The notes under the pieces: model-generated
The model's input: only the letters and a program-made list of their open reading frames with translations
What the model was told of the DNA's origin: nothing
Database searches by the model: none
Assembly (NCBI GenBank): GCA_019637445.1
Contig: JAHBVS010000001.1
Span: forward strand, 717,586 to 781,585
Direction of reading: 5' to 3'
Source of the DNA: Gemmatimonadaceae bacterium
GTDB lineage: Bacteria; Gemmatimonadota; Gemmatimonadetes; Gemmatimonadales; Gemmatimonadaceae
DNA length: 64,000 bases
Translations under genes and position numbers: made by a program
Part shown: piece by piece, positions 8,297 to 17,520 of the stretch
How positions within the stretch are numbered: the stretch's first letter is position 1
How the letters are laid out: each line of letters opens with the position of its first letter

Positions 8297-10009
8297 TCAA
8301 CAGCCCCGGCAGGGCGGGCCGAGCCGCTGGTCGTCGCCCAGCGCGCGTAGCATGCGCGCATCGCCGGTCAGCTCCCAGTGGATCAACGACACGGGAATCA
8401 TCCCGGCCGCATTCACTTCATCGAAGAAGCGCCGCAGCGAGAAATCGTCGCCAAGCTGCCGAGCGCGCAGCGCCATCGTTTCCTCCATCAGCCGCCCGCC
8501 GGTCACGTAGCTCGGGCCGTATCCCGGCTGCCGTAGATACAGGTGCTGCTCGGAGCCCAACAACGCATCCGGCCGCATCCAGCCACGCGGCGTCCACTGC
8601 ACGTGGATCTCGCCCGCCTCCTGCATCGTGAGTTCGTTGGAGTGCGCGTAGAGGTTGCCCAGCCCACGCGCCGCGCGCGTGATGAGCATGATCCACACGA
8701 CCTCACGCGTGCGCGGGCTCAGGTCGTAGAGCCCGGCGTGCATCATCCACTCTTCCATCGCCGTGGCCATGCCCTCGGCGCGGCTCATCCAGACGTTGTA
8801 GAGCAGCGGCCCGCGGCGGATCGTGCTGGCGTGCGGCTCGTAGCGCATGCGCCCGTTGTCCCACCAGTGGTAGAGGTGCGTCCACAATGGAATCGGGTCG
8901 CGCTGGGTGGCCTGCATGAAGAAATCCCGCGTCTCCGCCGGCGCGTAGGCTGGCATGCGCTCGCGCAGGGCGCGCTCCATCCACGGTTCCATCCGCCAGA
9001 GATCGTGGCCCGTGGCGAACTCCATCCAACGCGGGATGGCGATGGATTGCCGGTACGCGTAGTCCTCCGGCGTGTTGGCCACCGAGAGTTCCGGCAGATA
9101 GCGATTGCGCGACTCCTCCAGCCGCAGCGCCGCGTGCGCCCGCGCGAGCTCGCGCTGCGTGATGGTGACCTCGTCCTGCCAGGTCAGCGGCACCAGCAGC
9201 ACGTGCTTGAGGAACCAGGTGTACTGCTCCACGCCGATGCCCGAGGGGCCACTGCGGTTCGGGGCCTCGTCGCGCAGCCACTGCGCGAAGGCATCGGTCT
9301 CCGCCTTTGCCTCGTCGATGGCGGCGAGGAGGGCGCGGTCGTCCGCGCTGCCTGAGCGCCCCCCGATGAACTCGTTCACGCGCTCTTTGAGCCGCGTCAG
9401 CGCCGTCGACTGATTCTCGAACGCGCGCACGCCACCCACCCAGAGGTCGCGCGCATTGCTCGCCGCAAGGTTCACGCGCGCCTGGGCCAGCAGCGGCTTC
9501 ACGCCGCGCAGCGCGGTGGCCAGTCGTCGTGATTCATCGCGATTGAGTGCGCGCGGTTGGTCCAGCACCGTGCGCGGCCAGATGGGATACTGCCACAGCC
9601 GGATGGCACCGTGGATCGTCGGGCCTTCCTCTGCCGGCGTGTCGCTCTCGGCCGTGCGTACCGACGCGTAGTACGCCGGGTCGCGCGCGAAGGGCTTGAG
9701 CACCGACAGGTGGTACTGCATCCCATTCATCTCGGCGCGCACCAGGTGCCAGTCCACCTGCTCCGGCACGCTCCACCCGGTGGTGTCGAGCGCGCGCAGC
9801 TGGGCCTGCCAGGCCGAGAGTTCCTGCAACCGGCGCGCGTTGGTGGCCGCCGAGTAGTCCGGCGCGCCGTCGACTCGCGGCGGCTGCTCGAAGGCACGCC
9901 ACTCGGCGAACAGTGCCTCAAGCTGCGGATAGGTCCGGCTCGGCCGCGCCGACTGCGCGGGCAGGGCAATCGGCAGGCCGAGGGCGGCCAGCAGGAACAG
10001 ATGGCGCAT
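8297..10009 (-). CDS. DUF885 family protein, exported
   Basis: A roughly 570-residue protein with a signal peptide (MRHLFLLAALGLPIALPAQS). The ATG at 10009 is preferred because AGGAGG lies six bases upstream; earlier in-frame starts (10015, 10024) overlap that site. DUF885 proteins are large helical proteins with metallopeptidase-like features. The matching parts are the EGMATAMEEWMMHAGLYD helix and the tail PGYGPSYVTGG...LGDDFSLRRFFDEVNAAGMIPVSLIHWEL. Relatives are assigned to peptidase-like roles largely by structure. The canonical HExxH-like spacing is not obvious here, so catalysis is unproven. It stands alone, with hairpin and convergent LVIVD gene on one side and the ZIP transporter 28 bases upstream. 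Confidence 0.8.
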   Translation of the reverse strand: MRHLFLLAALGLPIALPAQSARPSRTYPQLEALFAEWRAFEQPPRVDGAPDYSAATNARRLQELSAWQAQLRALDTTGWSVPEQVDWHLVRAEMNGMQYHLSVLKPFARDPAYYASVRTAESDTPAEEGPTIHGAIRLWQYPIWPRTVLDQPRALNRDESRRLATALRGVKPLLAQARVNLAASNARDLWVGGVRAFENQSTALTRLKERVNEFIGGRSGSADDRALLAAIDEAKAETDAFAQWLRDEAPNRSGPSGIGVEQYTWFLKHVLLVPLTWQDEVTITQRELARAHAALRLEESRNRYLPELSVANTPEDYAYRQSIAIPRWMEFATGHDLWRMEPWMERALRERMPAYAPAETRDFFMQATQRDPIPLWTHLYHWWDNGRMRYEPHASTIRRGPLLYNVWMSRAEGMATAMEEWMMHAGLYDLSPRTREVVWIMLITRAARGLGNLYAHSNELTMQEAGEIHVQWTPRGWMRPDALLGSEQHLYLRQPGYGPSYVTGGRLMEETMALRARQLGDDFSLRRFFDEVNAAGMIPVSLIHWELTGDARMLRALGDDQRLGPPCRGC

Positions 10010-10036
10010 CAACATCCTCCTCACGCGAGAGAGGGG

Positions 10037-10813
10037 TCAGTGACCGCCGAACGCGGCGGCGAGGGCGCTGAGGGCGAAACCGGCGGCGCTGGCCGCGAGC
10101 TGCGGCAAGGGAAGATCCCAGGTGCGCTGGGCCTTGAGTTGCGAAATGCTCACGGCGGCGCCGACAAAAAGGAACGAACCGGCAGCGAAGGGCACGAGCA
10201 ACTCGGCGACCGTCGCGGTCGCCGCGCCAAGCCAGAAGGTGAAGCCGGCCCCGAGGAACGCGAGCGCACCCGTCAGCAGCGAGAGAAGCAGTGCCCGGCT
10301 CGGCCGCGTGCCGTAGTGCACGAAGACGCCAAAGGTCCCGATCTCGCGCGGTAGTTCGTGGGCGAGCATCGCGAGGGCGACGGTGAGGCCACTGCCTTCG
10401 CCGGCCAGGAACGCGGCGGCAATCAGCGCACCGTCCACGAAGTTGTGCGCGCCGTCGGCGATGGCACTCACCGCGACCATGGCGGGATCGTCGAACGCCG
10501 AGAGCGATGGTGCGGGCGCCGGCGTCTCGTGAGACGTGTGCTGCAGGCGGTGCAGCAGTCGCTCGAGGATGAAACTTCCGACTGCGCCCGCTACGACTGC
10601 GATCGCGACGAACCGAACGTCAGGATGGCGCTCGTAGGCCTCGGGCAACAGATGAAACACGGCCGCGCCGATCAACGCGCCCGCGCCGAAGGACACCAGC
10701 CACGGCAACACGCGTCCCAACGGACGGGGCGACGTCGCCAACGCAACCAGTACCAGCAGCGGCAGGCCGGTGACGGCGGCGACGGCGAGGTACGCGGCGG
10801 TGGAGGCGCTCAT
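10037..10813 (-). CDS. ZIP family divalent metal transporter
   Basis: A 258-residue inner-membrane protein with about eight helices. The diagnostic metal-path motifs are present: AIADGAHNFVDGALIAAAF in one helix and AMLAHELPREIGTFGVF in the next, the paired His-containing motifs of ZIP transporters that bring zinc or related metals into the cytosol. A His/Asp-bearing loop (HRLQHTSHETPAP) lies between helices, as in the variable metal-binding loop of the family. The start is set at ATG 10813 (MSASTAAYL); the frame extends further upstream but only into the neighbouring gene. It follows the ammonia-lyase-like gene by 38 bases on the same strand. Confidence 0.9.
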   Translation of the reverse strand: MSASTAAYLAVAAVTGLPLLVLVALATSPRPLGRVLPWLVSFGAGALIGAAVFHLLPEAYERHPDVRFVAIAVVAGAVGSFILERLLHRLQHTSHETPAPAPSLSAFDDPAMVAVSAIADGAHNFVDGALIAAAFLAGEGSGLTVALAMLAHELPREIGTFGVFVHYGTRPSRALLLSLLTGALAFLGAGFTFWLGAATATVAELLVPFAAGSFLFVGAAVSISQLKAQRTWDLPLPQLAASAAGFALSALAAAFGGH

Positions 10814-10851
10814 CCTTGGAACGTTAGCGAACGTGGCAAGGGGCCGTGCCT

Positions 10852-11970
10852 CTAGCGCAGCCGCGCGCGGCCGGTGCCGCCCACGATCTCGGCGTACAGC
10901 GCCGGCTCGGTGACGCCTTCCGTGAGCAGGGCCATGGCCCGTGTGCGCGGCGTGATGCCCAATGCGTCGCGAAGCTCCTGTAGCCCTGGCTCTTCGCGCA
11001 GGGCCAGCAGCGCCCCTGCGCCCGCCGCTCCGGACGTTCCCACGGGAATCGCCGGGTCCTCGCCGGGGGGACGCGCGAGCAACCGCATCGCGCGGCGCGC
11101 CCACTCGTCGTCAATGGCCACAAAGGCATCGAATCCCGCCGCGATTGCCGGCCACGCCGCCGACGACGCGGCGCCACAGCGCAGGCCGCCCATCATCGTG
11201 TCGTGAGGTCCGGGAACCGTCGTCAAGGCACCGGCGCGCGCACTCGCCAACAGGCAAGCCGCGCCGAGCGGCTCGACCACCACGAGCCGTGGCCGCGGTC
11301 GCTCGGGGTGCATCGCGTACCAACTCGCCACCGCCGCCGCCAGGCCGCCGACACCACCCTGCACGACCACAAGCTCAGGCGGCTTCTTCTTCCACTGCAC
11401 GCTCGCTTCGTCCATCAGCCGCGTGTAGCCGAGCATGATCAGCCGGGGAATCTCCTCGTAGCCCTCGTACGAGGTGTCGGACACGACCGTGCAGCCATCG
11501 CGGGCCGCGTCGGCGGCGGCGCGCGCGACCGCGTCGTCGTAGCTGCCGTCCACGCGCACAAGCTCCGCGCCTTCGAGTTCAATCGCCTCCGCACGCTCCC
11601 CGCTCACCTGCGCCGCGACGTACACACGCGCCCGGAGCCCAAGCTCGCGCGCCGAGCGCGCCACCGCGCGTCCGTGGTTGCCCTCGCTGGCGCAGACGAC
11701 GGTCGCGCCCGCTGCCAGAAGGCCGCGTCGACGCAACTCCGCCATCGCGAATCCCGCCCCGAGGATTTTGAACGCCGGTAGGTCCTCGCGCGCCGTCTCG
11801 TCCTTGAGCCGCAGCGACTTGAGGCCGAGGCTGCCGGCCAGGCCCTTGGCACGATGCAGCGGCGTCGGCGCCAGCCTGCGCGCCGCCGCGAGCGCGGCAC
11901 GATCCGCCTCCGAGAACAGCGACACGGGCGCTGGGCCGCGCTCGTGCAGGAACCATTGGGACGCTCGCAC
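10852..11970 (-). CDS. Diaminopropionate ammonia-lyase-like PLP enzyme
   Basis: A 372-residue fold-type II PLP enzyme. The PLP lysine is in PAFKILGAGFAM; the substrate loop is CASEGNHGRAVA. The stretch DTSYEGYEEIPRLIMLGY, the segment QGGVGGLAAAV, and TMMGGLRCGAAS follow the diaminopropionate ammonia-lyase pattern rather than threonine dehydratase. That enzyme degrades 2,3-diaminopropionate to pyruvate and ammonia. Substrate identity remains an inference, since family members also act on D-serine and related amino acids. Length is slightly under the usual 390-400. The start is close to the divergent BamA-like gene, leaving about 70 bases for both promoters. Confidence 0.8.
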   Translation of the reverse strand: MRASQWFLHERGPAPVSLFSEADRAALAAARRLAPTPLHRAKGLAGSLGLKSLRLKDETAREDLPAFKILGAGFAMAELRRRGLLAAGATVVCASEGNHGRAVARSARELGLRARVYVAAQVSGERAEAIELEGAELVRVDGSYDDAVARAAADAARDGCTVVSDTSYEGYEEIPRLIMLGYTRLMDEASVQWKKKPPELVVVQGGVGGLAAAVASWYAMHPERPRPRLVVVEPLGAACLLASARAGALTTVPGPHDTMMGGLRCGAASSAAWPAIAAGFDAFVAIDDEWARRAMRLLARPPGEDPAIPVGTSGAAGAGALLALREEPGLQELRDALGITPRTRAMALLTEGVTEPALYAEIVGGTGRARLR

Positions 11971-12038
11971 GCGCGGAATATGGCGCGGCGCACGCGGGCT
12001 GTCTTGCCGGGCCGGAGACGGGCCGCCAAGTTCCGGCC

Positions 12039-13730
12039 GTGTTCGTCGCCGACGCTCCCCCAGCGGCCGTCACGCCTGTCGTCGAGCCGGAGTTCGCGAC
12101 GTGCAACGGCGAGACCATCTCCCGCATCGACGTCTACCGCTACGCACCCGCCGCCCGCGGCCTGCGGGCGGGCGAGCGCCAGGCCACCGACCCCTCTGCC
12201 CGCGGCCGACGCCTCGACAACGCCGACACAGACGTCATCCGGGCCTACCTGCGCATCCGCGAGGACGCGCCCTGCCTCGAGCAGAATCGCGCGGACTCCG
12301 AACGCCTGATCCGCCGCCTGCCCTTCGTGGCCTCGGCAGCCATCACACCCGTGGCGGACGGCAACGGGCGCGTGCGGATTCGCGTGGACGTCGTGAACGA
12401 GTTTCCCCTGGTCGTTGGCGGTGGACTGCGCGGCCTCAAGCTCGATGAGATCCGGCTCGGCACGCTCGACTTCCAGGAGCGTGGGACCACGCTGATTGGC
12501 TCCCTTCAGCGCGGCGACGCCTACCGTGACGGCATCGGGGCGCACTACGGGCAGCCCGGTTTCCTGGGCGGGCCGCGCGACCTCACGGTCTCGGGCGCCT
12601 TCGCCCCACTGGGCGGCCACGCGCGGCTTACGCTGGTGCAGCCCCTGTTGGCCGAGGCACAGGCCAATGCCTTCCTGCTGCAGCTCTCGACGGCGGAGCG
12701 ATACGACAACGTCTATCGCAACACGGCGGAGACGGCCGCCGCGCGTGTGCAGCGCAGCGCCTATCAGTTCGGGGTGCTGCAGCGCATCGGCCGTCCGGGC
12801 CGCGGCCTGATCGGCATCGCGGGACTCGCCATGCTCGGCTCCTACACGGAAGCGGATCGCAACCTGGTATTCGTCACGGATTCGGGGCTGCAGCCCGTGA
12901 CGGATACGACCCTCGACGCGCACTACGGGGTCTTTCAGTCGCACCACGTGGCGGCGCTGGTGGGCCTGCGCGCGCTGCGCTTCCGTCGCGCGGGCCGCTT
13001 CGACGCACTACGGGCGGAACAGGACATTGCGCAGGGCGCCGAGTTGACGCTCGTGTTCGGTCCAGGCATCGGCCCTGACCGCGATGACTTGATCGCCAGC
13101 GGACTCTACCTGGGCGCCGGCACGCCACGCTCGTTCGTCTCGCTGCAGGCGAACTTCGAGGGCCGCATCCGCCAGGCCCTCGGCGACGGCACCTGGCGCT
13201 TCGGCGTCGGCCACGTGCACCTCACCTGGTTCCGCCTGCGCTCGGAGCGTCGCACGAGCACCCTCACGCTGCAGGGCAGCGTGCTCGAGGGGCATCCCCT
13301 GCCCTCACAGCTGACCATGCGCGACGTCGAGGGCGGTCTGCTCGGCTACGGCGAGTCGCAGCGGGCCGGCGGGCAACGCATCGTCGCGCGCGCCGAGGAT
13401 CGTTGGCTAGTGACGGGCAGCGCGGCGCGCTTCGACCTGGCGGTCGGGACCTTTGCAGATGTCGGCCAGCTCTGGGCGCGCGACGTCCCCTTCGGCGTGG
13501 ACTCCCCACTGATGTCGTCCGTGGGCGTCTCGCTGTACGGCGCCTATCCGTCCGGCGGCCGTCGCGTCTACCGCGTGGATCTGGGCGTGCCGCTCTCGCG
13601 CGGTCCGGGCGACCGCGCGCTGGTGCTCCGCTTCTCGACCTTCGACCGGATCATCGGTCGCAGCCGCGAGCCACGCGACGTGCGCACCACGCGCTTCGAG
13701 ACGGGCCCGGCCACCGCCATCCGCTGGTAG
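12039..13730 (+). CDS. BamA/TamA-like outer-membrane protein
   Basis: A 563-residue protein with one POTRA-like unit (about residues 28-118: ISRIDVYRY...RLPFVASAAITPVADGNGRVRIRVDVVNEFPLVVGGG), followed by a barrel of alternating strands ending in RFETGPATAIRW. The terminal Trp is the usual barrel-assembly signal. It belongs to the surface-antigen/BamA-like superfamily in size and layout, but is much shorter than BamA. No signal peptide is visible from the GTG at 12039, and no better start was found in the 60-odd bases up to the divergent PLP gene. The start may be wrong or the N-terminus damaged. Function could be protein insertion or lipid handling at the outer membrane. Confidence 0.7.
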   Translation: MFVADAPPAAVTPVVEPEFATCNGETISRIDVYRYAPAARGLRAGERQATDPSARGRRLDNADTDVIRAYLRIREDAPCLEQNRADSERLIRRLPFVASAAITPVADGNGRVRIRVDVVNEFPLVVGGGLRGLKLDEIRLGTLDFQERGTTLIGSLQRGDAYRDGIGAHYGQPGFLGGPRDLTVSGAFAPLGGHARLTLVQPLLAEAQANAFLLQLSTAERYDNVYRNTAETAAARVQRSAYQFGVLQRIGRPGRGLIGIAGLAMLGSYTEADRNLVFVTDSGLQPVTDTTLDAHYGVFQSHHVAALVGLRALRFRRAGRFDALRAEQDIAQGAELTLVFGPGIGPDRDDLIASGLYLGAGTPRSFVSLQANFEGRIRQALGDGTWRFGVGHVHLTWFRLRSERRTSTLTLQGSVLEGHPLPSQLTMRDVEGGLLGYGESQRAGGQRIVARAEDRWLVTGSAARFDLAVGTFADVGQLWARDVPFGVDSPLMSSVGVSLYGAYPSGGRRVYRVDLGVPLSRGPGDRALVLRFSTFDRIIGRSREPRDVRTTRFETGPATAIRW

Positions 13731-13768
13731 GCATCGGCCCGACACCGAACGCCACGGTCGGACGTTAG

Positions 13769-15178
13769 GTGTCTGGAAGACCCGTGCACACGATTCGAGT
13801 CCTCCTCGCTCTCGGGCCACTGGCCCTCTCGTTCGTCCGCGACTACCGCCGCTGGCTGTGGTTCGGGCGACCGGTGACGCGCACACCGGAGTTTCATCGC
13901 CGACGCGCGCGGCGCCTCGTCGCGCGCGTGGTCGCGCTGGGCCCAACCTTCGTGAAACTCGCGCAGGTGTTCAGCGCGCGGGCCGACCTCATTCCCGAGC
14001 CATACCTCAGCGAACTTGCTTCGCTGACCGATCAGGTGCCGCCCGTTCCCTGGCCCGAGATCGAGCGCCAGATGCGCGAGGCCTACGGCGTCGAACCGTC
14101 GCAGGTGTTTGAGGCGTTGGACACGACGCCGATCGCCGCAGCGTCCCTCGGCCAGGTGCACCGCGCCCGCTGGCGTGGCCGCGATGTCGCCGTGAAGGTG
14201 CTGCGGCCCGGCGTGGAGCAGGCGGTGGCGCGCGACCTCGTCAGCGCGCGAGCGATTGCCTTGCGCTTGGCACGACGCTGGCCCGTGCCACACGTGCTCG
14301 GCGTCCAGGCGCTGGTGGAAGAGTTTGCCACGCGCATCGGCGAAGAAATGGACTTTCGGCTCGAGGCCGAGTACGCGACCGAAGTGCGCGCGAACTTCGC
14401 AACGAACCCACGCGTGGTGATTCCCGAGGTGATGCACGAGCTGACACGGCAGCGTGTGCTGGTGCTGCAGTTCATCGAGGGCCGCCGTGTTGACCGCCTG
14501 CCGCCCGACTCGGCGGACGCCATGCGCCTGGCCGGACTGGTGCTGGAGGTCTACGTGCAGATGATGCTGGTGGACGGCCTGTTCCACGCCGACCCACACG
14601 CCGGCAACCTGCTGCTCTCCACCGACGGCCGGCTTGTCCTGCTCGACTTCGGAATGATGGTGCGGGTGCCGGCGCACCTGCGGCTCGCGCTGATCCGCAC
14701 GGTCTTCGCCTCGATCCGCCGCGACCCGGCGGCGGTCGCCGATGGCTTCCGCCGCCTCGGCCTCATCGCGCCTGGCGCCGACCCCGGCGAGATCCTGCGC
14801 CTGTCCGAGGTGTTGGTGGAGCTGAGCATCAAGCGCAGCACCACGAAGGAACGCATGGAGACGATGCTCGCCGACCAGGTGATGACTTCGCTCTATGACT
14901 TCCCGGTCATCCTCCCGCGCGACCTCGTGTACTTCGCGCGCACGGCAGCGCTGATCGAAGGCATCGGCACGCGCTACGATCCCTACTTCAACGGGATCAC
15001 GGTCGGCACGCCAATCGTGATGCGGATGCGCAGCCGCATCCTGCAGTCGCTGGGTGAGAAGGCCGACCCGAGCCTCGAGGAGCTGGCGGCCCTGGCCGGC
15101 TGGGCGGTGGGCACGGCGTGGCGGCGTGTGCGGGAGTCGCTTGGCCCGTGGATCGAGAGCACGGCCGCGCCGCACTAG
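13769..15178 (+). CDS. ABC1/UbiB family atypical kinase-like protein
   Basis: A 469-residue protein of the ABC1 (AarF/UbiB) family. Seen are the KLAQ motif (63-66; K-x-G-Q in most members), the alanine-rich loop IAAASLGQVHRA (122-133), the lysine of VAVKVL (143), the catalytic-loop segment HADPHAGN (273-280) and LLDFGM (292-296). Members support quinone biosynthesis or lipid homeostasis at the membrane. The menaquinone operon in this window makes a quinone link attractive, but the gene is not next to it. Start is GTG. Convergent with the PilZ gene, 14 bases apart. Confidence 0.88.
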   Translation: MSGRPVHTIRVLLALGPLALSFVRDYRRWLWFGRPVTRTPEFHRRRARRLVARVVALGPTFVKLAQVFSARADLIPEPYLSELASLTDQVPPVPWPEIERQMREAYGVEPSQVFEALDTTPIAAASLGQVHRARWRGRDVAVKVLRPGVEQAVARDLVSARAIALRLARRWPVPHVLGVQALVEEFATRIGEEMDFRLEAEYATEVRANFATNPRVVIPEVMHELTRQRVLVLQFIEGRRVDRLPPDSADAMRLAGLVLEVYVQMMLVDGLFHADPHAGNLLLSTDGRLVLLDFGMMVRVPAHLRLALIRTVFASIRRDPAAVADGFRRLGLIAPGADPGEILRLSEVLVELSIKRSTTKERMETMLADQVMTSLYDFPVILPRDLVYFARTAALIEGIGTRYDPYFNGITVGTPIVMRMRSRILQSLGEKADPSLEELAALAGWAVGTAWRRVRESLGPWIESTAAPH

Positions 15179-15191
15179 GCCGCGGCCCGCG

Positions 15192-15530
15192 TCAGCCGAC
15201 GACGCTGTAGCGCTTGAGGATGGCGCGCTGCTCGGCGAGCACGTTGTTCCACGGCACGACTTGGTCCACCAGTTGCACGCAGATCAAGCCGGGTTGATGG
15301 CGGACCACGCGCCCCTTCACCTCAAGCGGCGTCGAGTGTCGGAAGGCAATGGTGCCCTCAAGCTCGAAGCCGAGCGGGAACACCGGCGTCTCAGGCGTCA
15401 CTACCAGGGCAACGCCACGTTCGGAGAGGTCGGATACCTCAAGCCGCCGCTCCTTCATCACGAAGGACGGACGCTCAATGACCGGATACTCCAGCCGATA
15501 GTACTCGCGGCGCTGCTCGGTTTCAGCCAT
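15192..15530 (-). CDS. PilZ domain protein
   Basis: A 112-residue single-domain PilZ protein. The cyclic-di-GMP motifs are recognisable: RREYYR near residue 7 (RxxxR) and DLSERGVAL around residue 33 (D/NxSxxG). It would act as a small c-di-GMP effector in the cytosol. The next gene upstream on the same strand ends 73 bases away, so shared transcription is possible. No diguanylate cyclase or phosphodiesterase for c-di-GMP is in the window. Confidence 0.85.
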   Translation of the reverse strand: MAETEQRREYYRLEYPVIERPSFVMKERRLEVSDLSERGVALVVTPETPVFPLGFELEGTIAFRHSTPLEVKGRVVRHQPGLICVQLVDQVVPWNNVLAEQRAILKRYSVVG

Positions 15531-15602
15531 TCACGACCACGGGAGGGTTTCCCTCAAGTGTCGGTCGCGCGGCGGCGGTTCTTGAAGCCCGCGCGGGCGC
15601 CA

Positions 15603-16754
15603 CTACCAGTGGTTGAAGCGGACCCAGCGCTCCACCTGCAACGCGCCATCGGCGAGCACCTGGTACTCCCCGAACTGCGCGGCCGTGGCGCAGGCGTGAT
15701 TGGGGAGGATGCGCAGTGGCGTGCCGATGGGGAATCGCGCGAGATCGCAGGCGCCGCCACCACGCGCCGTGACAATTCCGTGCTCCTGATTGGCGCTGTG
15801 CACCACCAGCCCGTCAATCGGCTGGCCAAGCACGTCGCAGACCACCCCATAGCCCTGGTCCACGGCCTGAGTCGCCGTGCCGCGGTCGCGCGAGAGCGCC
15901 ATCCAACCCGCATCCGTGATGAGCCATCCCTTCTTCACCTGGTGTCCAATCACCGTGGCAAGCACCGAGATGGCGATGTCATCCACGTCGCAGACACCGA
16001 TGCCCGCCATCACCAGATCCTGGAAGACGTAAACGCCCGCGCGCACCTCCGTGACGCCATCGAGCCGCTCGGCGAACAACGCGGTTGGGGTCGAGCCCAC
16101 GGAGACCGTGTCACAGCGGAAGCCCGCGTCGCGGAGCCGTTCGGCGGCGAGTACCGCGGCGGCGCGCTCCTGTTCCGCCATCGCACGCTTCGCGTCTGCG
16201 GTCACGCAGCCGTAGGACTCGCCGGCGTGCGTGAGCACCCCTCGCAGGTTGTCGCCGAGCGCGGCCGCGATCTGAAGGAGTTCGGGCGCATCGGGCTTTA
16301 CGCCGGAGCGGTGCCCGTCGCTGTCGATCTCGATCAGCACGGGGACGCTGAGTGCCCGGGATGCAGCGAACTCCGCGACCATCGTAGCCATCGCGACGCT
16401 ATCGAGGATGCAGGTCAGCGACGCACCCCGGGCGCGCAATGCGGCCACGTGTGGGAGCTTCTGCGGCGCGAGGCCCACTGCGTAGAGGAGATCAGGAATG
16501 CCCGCCTGGTAGCAGGCCTCGGCTTCGCGCAGCGTGGAGACGGTGACGCCACCCGGTTGCCCCTCGAGCACGCGTCGGATGATCGGCACGCTCTTGGCGG
16601 TCTTCACGTGAGGGCGCAACGGAACGCCCAGCGCAGCCAAGTGCCCCCCCAGGCGCGCGATGTTGCGGTCGAGGCGCTCGAGGTCGAGCAGCAAGGCGGG
16701 TGTTTCGAGTTGGGCCAGGGCCTCGGCCAGCGACAGAATGTCGGTCATGTCCAT
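15603..16754 (-). CDS. D-threonine aldolase/D-serine dehydratase-like PLP enzyme (DSD1 family)
   Basis: A 383-residue protein with the alanine-racemase-type TIM barrel (PLP lysine at RPHVKTAKS, Lys51) and the C-terminal beta domain of the D-serine dehydratase-like group. The stretch KKGWLITDAGWMALSRDRGT and the metal-site motif NHACATA, with the His and Cys expected for a divalent metal ligand, are typical. Members cleave D-threonine to glycine and acetaldehyde or deaminate D-serine; sequence alone does not decide. Start ATG at 16754 follows AGGAA at about 12 bases; a second ATG six bases later is possible. Confidence 0.82.
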   Translation of the reverse strand: MDMTDILSLAEALAQLETPALLLDLERLDRNIARLGGHLAALGVPLRPHVKTAKSVPIIRRVLEGQPGGVTVSTLREAEACYQAGIPDLLYAVGLAPQKLPHVAALRARGASLTCILDSVAMATMVAEFAASRALSVPVLIEIDSDGHRSGVKPDAPELLQIAAALGDNLRGVLTHAGESYGCVTADAKRAMAEQERAAAVLAAERLRDAGFRCDTVSVGSTPTALFAERLDGVTEVRAGVYVFQDLVMAGIGVCDVDDIAISVLATVIGHQVKKGWLITDAGWMALSRDRGTATQAVDQGYGVVCDVLGQPIDGLVVHSANQEHGIVTARGGGACDLARFPIGTPLRILPNHACATAAQFGEYQVLADGALQVERWVRFNHW

Positions 16755-16920
16755 ACGTTAGCACGTTCCTGGCCCCCTCCGTGATCTCGCATCACAGTGC
16801 CGGCACGACACCGTCGAGCTCCGCACACGCTGCCCGAAGTCCCGGCGCTTGCCCTAGTGGCCGCGGAGCGACGAAGTTCAGGCGCGTCGCCGCACGAACG
16901 CCGGCCTTCTTCCACCACAC

Positions 16921-17451
16921 ATGATTCGAGTCCCAACCCGACGCGGAGCCCTGGCACTCATTGCGTGCAGCTGCATCGCCAGCGCGTGCCTGCCGTCCAC
17001 GGAGCCCGAGATCGAGCTCGTCGCGACCCCTGGGGCATTCTCCGCGGTGGTAAGCGGCGCGGTCGCTGCTTCAGTGAGCGGCTCCGCCGCACTCGAGACC
17101 TCGCCTGGGGCCCTGCTCTGTCCCGACGTCGCACTGGAGCCCACCGAGGGTGACGTTGCCATCAAGTTTGGGTCCACCGCCGACCTCGCGAGTCCCGAGT
17201 GCGCGCTGCTCACGGGATCCATCGTCTACGGCGCGCTGGCCTTTCAGCCACCACTCGTGCCGACGGTCAGGGTTCCCGCATCTGGGAATCCGCTGCTCGC
17301 CGAGTACTACCTGGTGCGGGCCGGCGAACTTGAGATCCTCGAGTCCACCCCGTCCAAGCTGTTCGGGCGCTTTGACTTCGAGGCCGCAACAACCGACGGG
17401 ACGACCATCAAGGCGATTCGGGTTCGCGGGAGCTTCTGGGTCGTACCGTGA
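16921..17451 (+). CDS. Lipoprotein of unknown function
   Basis: A 176-residue protein with a type II signal peptide (lipobox IASAC, Cys23). The mature part is acidic to neutral and beta-rich in character (LVATPGAFSAVVSGAVAASVSGSAAL...), suggesting a small periplasmic or outer-membrane lipoprotein. Two further cysteines (LLCPDV and SPECALL) might form a disulfide. No recognised domain. It stands alone between the D-threonine aldolase-like gene and the trans-sulfuration gene. Confidence 0.72.
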   Translation: MIRVPTRRGALALIACSCIASACLPSTEPEIELVATPGAFSAVVSGAVAASVSGSAALETSPGALLCPDVALEPTEGDVAIKFGSTADLASPECALLTGSIVYGALAFQPPLVPTVRVPASGNPLLAEYYLVRAGELEILESTPSKLFGRFDFEAATTDGTTIKAIRVRGSFWVVP

Positions 17452-17520
17452 CCGAGCGCGGGGCGTAGTGGGCCGCGACAGCTCACGACCAGCCTTCGTG
17501 ATTCCAGCTAGATTGTGGCA

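Noticed and set aside
16781-16795. GTGAT-N5-ATCAC palindrome upstream of the D-threonine aldolase-like gene
   Set aside because: Resembles a CRP/FNR half-site pair, but the arms are only five bases, the spacer length is off and no conservation can be checked.
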